Assembly (NCBI GenBank): GCA_023460085.1
Contig: JAEWRI010000041.1
Location: forward strand, 1-9,075
Source: Bacillota bacterium
GTDB lineage: Bacteria; Bacillota; Clostridia; Christensenellales; SZUA-584
Reading direction: 5' to 3'
DNA: 9,075 nucleotides
A program made the position numbers and the translations under genes. A model generated the notes under the pieces. The model was not told the origin of the DNA and ran no database searches. It worked only from the letters and a program-made list of their open reading frames with translations. Below are positions 6,829 through 9,075 of the stretch, piece after piece. Numbering within the stretch: the stretch's first letter is position 1; each line of letters opens with the position of its first letter.

Positions 6829-6833
6829 GGAGG
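6829..6833 (+). promoter_or_regulatory. Ribosome binding site that decides the DUF89 gene start
   Basis: GGAGG lies 5 bases before the ATG at 6839. The more upstream in-frame ATG at 6746 has no such site and would add 31 residues unlike the family's N terminus. Confidence 0.75.
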
Positions 6834-6838
6834 ATGGC

Positions 6839-7690
6839 ATGAAACTGGTTCCCGATTGTCTTCCATGCACGCTGCGGCAGCTGCTGGAAGCGGCGCGAAT
6901 GGCGACGGACGACCCGGTGGTACAGACACAGATTATGGACGAGGGGATTGTGCTGCTCGCGAAATACCGCGATTACCGTAATTCGCCGGAGCTGTGCCGC
7001 GCGATGCAGGCCATCATTACGGCGCGCACCGGCAACGCGGATCCGTACAGCGCCCTTAAAGACAAAGACGTCGCGGCGGCGCTTCAAATCTACCCCATGC
7101 TGAAACAATACGTGAGCGAGGGGGATCATCTCCGCCGTGCGCTGAAGGTATCCGCGACGGGCAATATCATCGATTCGGCGGTGGGCGGCAATGTCCGCAT
7201 TGAAGACTGCGTACTGCGGGAGCTGCAAAGGCCTTTCGTAATCTGTGACGAATCGGAGCTGCGTCGGCAGCTGAAAACCGCCGGAACACTGCTGTTCGTG
7301 GGCGATAATTCTGGAGAGACGGTGTTCGACAGGGTGCTGCTGGAATCGCTGCCGCACCTTGAAATCACATATGCTGCACGCGGCGGACCGGCGCTGAACG
7401 ACGCGACGGTGAAGGAGGCGCTGGCTTCCGGCTTGGATGGCTGTGCACGCGTTATTTCGACGGGCTGCGCACTGCCCGGTGTCAATCTGGACGAAACCAC
7501 AGAGGCGTTTCAGGAGGCGTTCCGCAGCGCGGATATCGTTATCTGCAAGGGCCAGGGTAACTATGAGACGCTGAGTGATGTGGGCAGAAATGCGTTCTTC
7601 CTGCTCAAGGCGAAATGCGCGGTGCTGTCGCGCCTGCTGGGCGTTGCCATGGGTGATTATGTTTTTCGGTATATTGGACCAGAGCATTAG
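6839..7690 (+). CDS. DUF89 / damage-control phosphatase-like protein
   Basis: A 283-residue protein of the DUF89 (ARMT1-like) family, members of which are metal-dependent phosphatases acting on sugar phosphates and related metabolites. The mature start MKLVPDCLPCTLRQ carries the CxxC (Cys7, Cys10) found near the N terminus of many prokaryotic members. Further family motifs are GNIID (108-112), FVGDNSGE (153-160), GGPALNDAT (182-190) and KGQGNYE (237-243). Asp156, Asn157 and Asp188 are the likely metal-site residues, by analogy with characterised members. It follows the xylB terminator, has its own promoter, and is followed after 9 bases by a GH3 glycosidase gene with which it is probably cotranscribed. 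Proximity to two sugar kinases fits a role in clearing unwanted phosphorylated sugars, but this is inference and the true substrate is unknown. Confidence 0.88.
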   Translation: MKLVPDCLPCTLRQLLEAARMATDDPVVQTQIMDEGIVLLAKYRDYRNSPELCRAMQAIITARTGNADPYSALKDKDVAAALQIYPMLKQYVSEGDHLRRALKVSATGNIIDSAVGGNVRIEDCVLRELQRPFVICDESELRRQLKTAGTLLFVGDNSGETVFDRVLLESLPHLEITYAARGGPALNDATVKEALASGLDGCARVISTGCALPGVNLDETTEAFQEAFRSADIVICKGQGNYETLSDVGRNAFFLLKAKCAVLSRLLGVAMGDYVFRYIGPEH

Positions 7691-7694
7691 GAGG
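7689..7694 (+). promoter_or_regulatory. Ribosome binding site of the GH3 gene overlapping the upstream stop
   Basis: AGGAGG shares its first two bases with the TAG stop of the DUF89 gene and lies 5 bases before the ATG at 7700. This favours that ATG over the in-frame ATG at 7709 and supports cotranscription. Confidence 0.8.
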
Positions 7695-7699
7695 TATCT

Positions 7700-8908
7700 A
7701 TGCTTCGAATGAAGAATCTGTTGCGCATGGCGGCGATCGTCACCGCGGTGCTGGCGCTTGCGTCCTGCGCGTCCCCGCCGCCTGTTGCGGTAACGACGGG
7801 AGGCGAGCCTGTATCGACGCCAACTGCCGCATCTACGCCGGTTCCTACGCCGTCGCCGACGCCGGTTCCTACCCCTACGCCTGACCCGATACGCGAGAAG
7901 ATAGCGCAGATGAGCGACGAGGAACTGATAGGGCAGATGGTGATGATCGGCTTTACGGGTACCTCGGACATGGATGAGGACAGCATCGCGCTGATGGAGA
8001 AATACGCCATTGGAAACGTGCTGCTGTTCGGCTGGAACACGGAGACCTTTGCGCAGACGGATAAGCTCATCGACGCCATGAATTCGCACAATCCCAGCGA
8101 TATCCCGCTGCTCGTCGGCATCGACCTGGAGGGCGGCGAAGTGGTGCGCTTTATCGGACAGTGGAATCCGCCGCTGCTGTCGGCGCAAACACTGGGCAGC
8201 CGCAACGATGCGCAGCTTACCCACGACGAGTATCAGCGGATTGGAGAACAGCTGAAGGATATCGGCATCGATATCGATTTTGCGCCGGTGCTGGATATTG
8301 CGCCGGATCCCTCGGCGACATTCCTTGGCACCCGCATGTTCGGAGGAGACCCGGATATCGTCGGGCCGCTCGTACAGCAAGCGGTAGCGGGCCTGCACGA
8401 CAGCGGCGTCGCGTCGCTTGGGAAGCACTTCCCGGGCCACGGCGACACGGCGGACGATTCTCACCAGACGCTGCCTGTCATCAACTATACCATGGACGAG
8501 ATGGAGAGCTACTCCCTCGTGCCCTTTCAGGCCGCCATCGACGCGGGCGTGGATGCCATGCTCGTCGCGCACCTGTCGTACCCCAACGTAGACAATCAAT
8601 ACATCACCTCGGTTTCACCCACGGTGATTACGGGGCTGCTGCGGCAGCAGATGGGTTTTGACGGTGTGGTGTTCTCTGACGATATGCGTATGCAGGGACT
8701 GCGCAGCCGGTATTCGGTGGGAGAGGGCGCGGTGCTGCATATTCTCGCGGGCGGTGACGTTGTACTCATCGGCAAATACCCTGATCTCCAGAAGCAGGTA
8801 CTCGACGCGCTGATTGCCGCCGTGAAGGACGGAACGATTTCGCGCGAGCGGCTGGAGGAAAGCGTATACCGCATACTTTCCATGAAAGCGGAATATATCG
8901 GGTTGTGA
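7700..8908 (+). CDS. GH3 beta-N-acetylhexosaminidase-like lipoprotein (NagZ-like)
   Basis: A 402-residue secreted, lipid-anchored glycoside hydrolase family 3 protein. Residues 1-23 are a lipoprotein signal with a basic start, hydrophobic core and lipobox LASC (Cys23 becomes the lipidated N terminus). Residues 24-63 are a Pro/Thr/Ser linker (STPVPTPSPTPVPTPTPDP). The catalytic TIM barrel follows: IDLEGGEVVRF (141-151), GTRMFGGDP (210-218), the NagZ-type loop KHFPGHGDT (242-250) with DSH (253-255) supplying the catalytic Asp-His pair, and FSDDMRM (325-331), where Asp327 is the likely nucleophile. NagZ-type enzymes release beta-linked N-acetylglucosamine, usually from peptidoglycan fragments, and Gram-positive versions are exported, as here. 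Xyloside activity cannot be excluded from neighbours alone, but the His-Asp loop favours the NagZ group. No terminator is visible before the IS element that begins 42 bases downstream. Confidence 0.93.
   Translation: MLRMKNLLRMAAIVTAVLALASCASPPPVAVTTGGEPVSTPTAASTPVPTPSPTPVPTPTPDPIREKIAQMSDEELIGQMVMIGFTGTSDMDEDSIALMEKYAIGNVLLFGWNTETFAQTDKLIDAMNSHNPSDIPLLVGIDLEGGEVVRFIGQWNPPLLSAQTLGSRNDAQLTHDEYQRIGEQLKDIGIDIDFAPVLDIAPDPSATFLGTRMFGGDPDIVGPLVQQAVAGLHDSGVASLGKHFPGHGDTADDSHQTLPVINYTMDEMESYSLVPFQAAIDAGVDAMLVAHLSYPNVDNQYITSVSPTVITGLLRQQMGFDGVVFSDDMRMQGLRSRYSVGEGAVLHILAGGDVVLIGKYPDLQKQVLDALIAAVKDGTISRERLEESVYRILSMKAEYIGL
7835..7872 (+). repeat. Short direct repeat in the lipoprotein linker
   Basis: acgccggttcctac occurs at 7835-7848 and again at 7859-7872, a 24-base period encoding repeated TPVPTP units. 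This is a low-complexity tract that can change length by slippage without shifting frame. Confidence 0.75.
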
Positions 8909-8972
8909 GGCTCGGAGAATAGAATAACAACATTAAACCCGGTCATTAATGAACTGCACCCCTAAAGTTAGA

Positions 8973-8987
8973 CAGTATGATATACTG
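8973..8987 (+). promoter_or_regulatory. Palindrome with -10-like boxes inside the IS left end
   Basis: CAGTAT-GAT-ATACTG is a perfect inverted repeat with 6-base arms and contains TATGAT (8976-8981) and TATACT (8981-8986), both -10-like. No -35 at normal spacing is evident within the element. In IS3-family circles a -35 supplied by the right end can complete a junction promoter, which is a possible explanation here. Confidence 0.4.
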
Positions 8988-9012
8988 AAAATAGCTTTGG
9001 GGGTGTATTTAT

Positions 9013-9075
9013 ATGCCAAGAGGGAAAACGAACAAGCAGTATACCGGGGAATTTAAACAGCATGTTGTTGAGACT
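9013..9075 (+). CDS. IS3-family transposase OrfA, first 21 codons (3' partial)
   Basis: The frame MPRGKTNKQYTGEFKQHVVE runs off the window end. The basic N terminus with YTxEFKxxxVE matches the start of IS3-family OrfA, whose helix-turn-helix binds the IS ends; full OrfA is usually about 100 residues and is followed by OrfB through a programmed frameshift. GGGGGTG (8999-9005), 7 bases upstream, is an adequate ribosome binding site. Whether the transposase is intact cannot be judged. Confidence 0.83.
   Translation, partial: MPRGKTNKQYTGEFKQHVVET

Larger units (their letters stand above)
8950..9075 (+). mobile_element. Left end of an IS3-family insertion sequence (truncated by window end)
   Basis: TGAACTGCACCCCTAAAGTT at 8950-8969, continuing as AGACAG, has the 5'-TG start and general form of IS3-family terminal inverted repeats, and orfA begins 63 bases inside. 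The right end, orfB and the target duplication lie outside the window, so exact boundaries cannot be confirmed. The three or four bases just before it (ttaa region, 8946-8949) would be the candidate target duplication. Confidence 0.85.

Noticed and set aside
6746..6838. Longer start for the DUF89 gene at ATG 6746
   Set aside because: The extension contains the TTGAAC/TATGAT promoter, has no ribosome binding site and does not resemble the family N terminus; ATG 6839 has GGAGG at good spacing.
6821..8599. 592-codon open frame on the minus strand
   Set aside because: It lies antisense to the DUF89 and GH3 genes, whose motifs are intact, is rich in Arg and His as expected from a GC-rich shadow frame, and has no recognisable domain.

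Overview
The window is ordinary chromosomal DNA, GC-rich by eye, from what looks like a Gram-positive bacterium of the class Clostridia (Bacillota). This is an inference from strong AGGAGG-type ribosome binding sites, a surface protein with Listeria-Bacteroides (InlB-type) repeats, a lipoprotein with a Pro/Thr linker, a class II xylose isomerase and an IS3-family insertion sequence end. I cannot assign a genus. All supported genes are on the + strand; long minus-strand reading frames are shadows.

Layout. (1) Positions 1-1415 hold the 3' part of a repeat-rich surface protein that continues upstream of the window, anchored by a C-terminal membrane helix and closed by two tandem hairpin terminators (1423-1493). 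(2) Positions 1572-6667 form a D-xylose catabolic locus: a LacI-family regulator, xylose isomerase (xylA, overlapping the regulator by 4 nt), a PfkB/ribokinase-family sugar kinase with its own sigma-A-type promoter, and xylulokinase (xylB), ending at a hairpin terminator (6676-6713). (3) Positions 6759-8908 form a second transcription unit: a promoter, a DUF89-family phosphatase-like protein with an N-terminal CxxC motif, and, 9 nt later, a GH3 (NagZ-like) glycosidase lipoprotein. (4) From 8950 to the end is the left end of an IS3-family insertion sequence with the first 21 codons of its orfA.

How the genes work together. XylA converts D-xylose to D-xylulose and XylB phosphorylates it to D-xylulose 5-phosphate for the pentose phosphate pathway. 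The LacI-family protein, rather than the ROK-type XylR common in Bacillota, is the likely local regulator; a perfect 10-bp palindrome with a central CG lies just before its gene. The PfkB kinase between xylA and xylB has no assignable substrate. It lacks the usual Asp at the start of the PfkB GAGD signature but keeps the catalytic Asp. The following DUF89 protein may remove unwanted sugar phosphates, but that link is inferred from gene order only. No pentose transporter lies in the window.

I found no clearly new biological system. The points most worth a second look are the PfkB kinase inside the xyl locus next to a DUF89 protein, the LacI-type control of xylA, the candidate operators, the membrane-anchored repeat protein and the IS boundary just after the GH3 gene.
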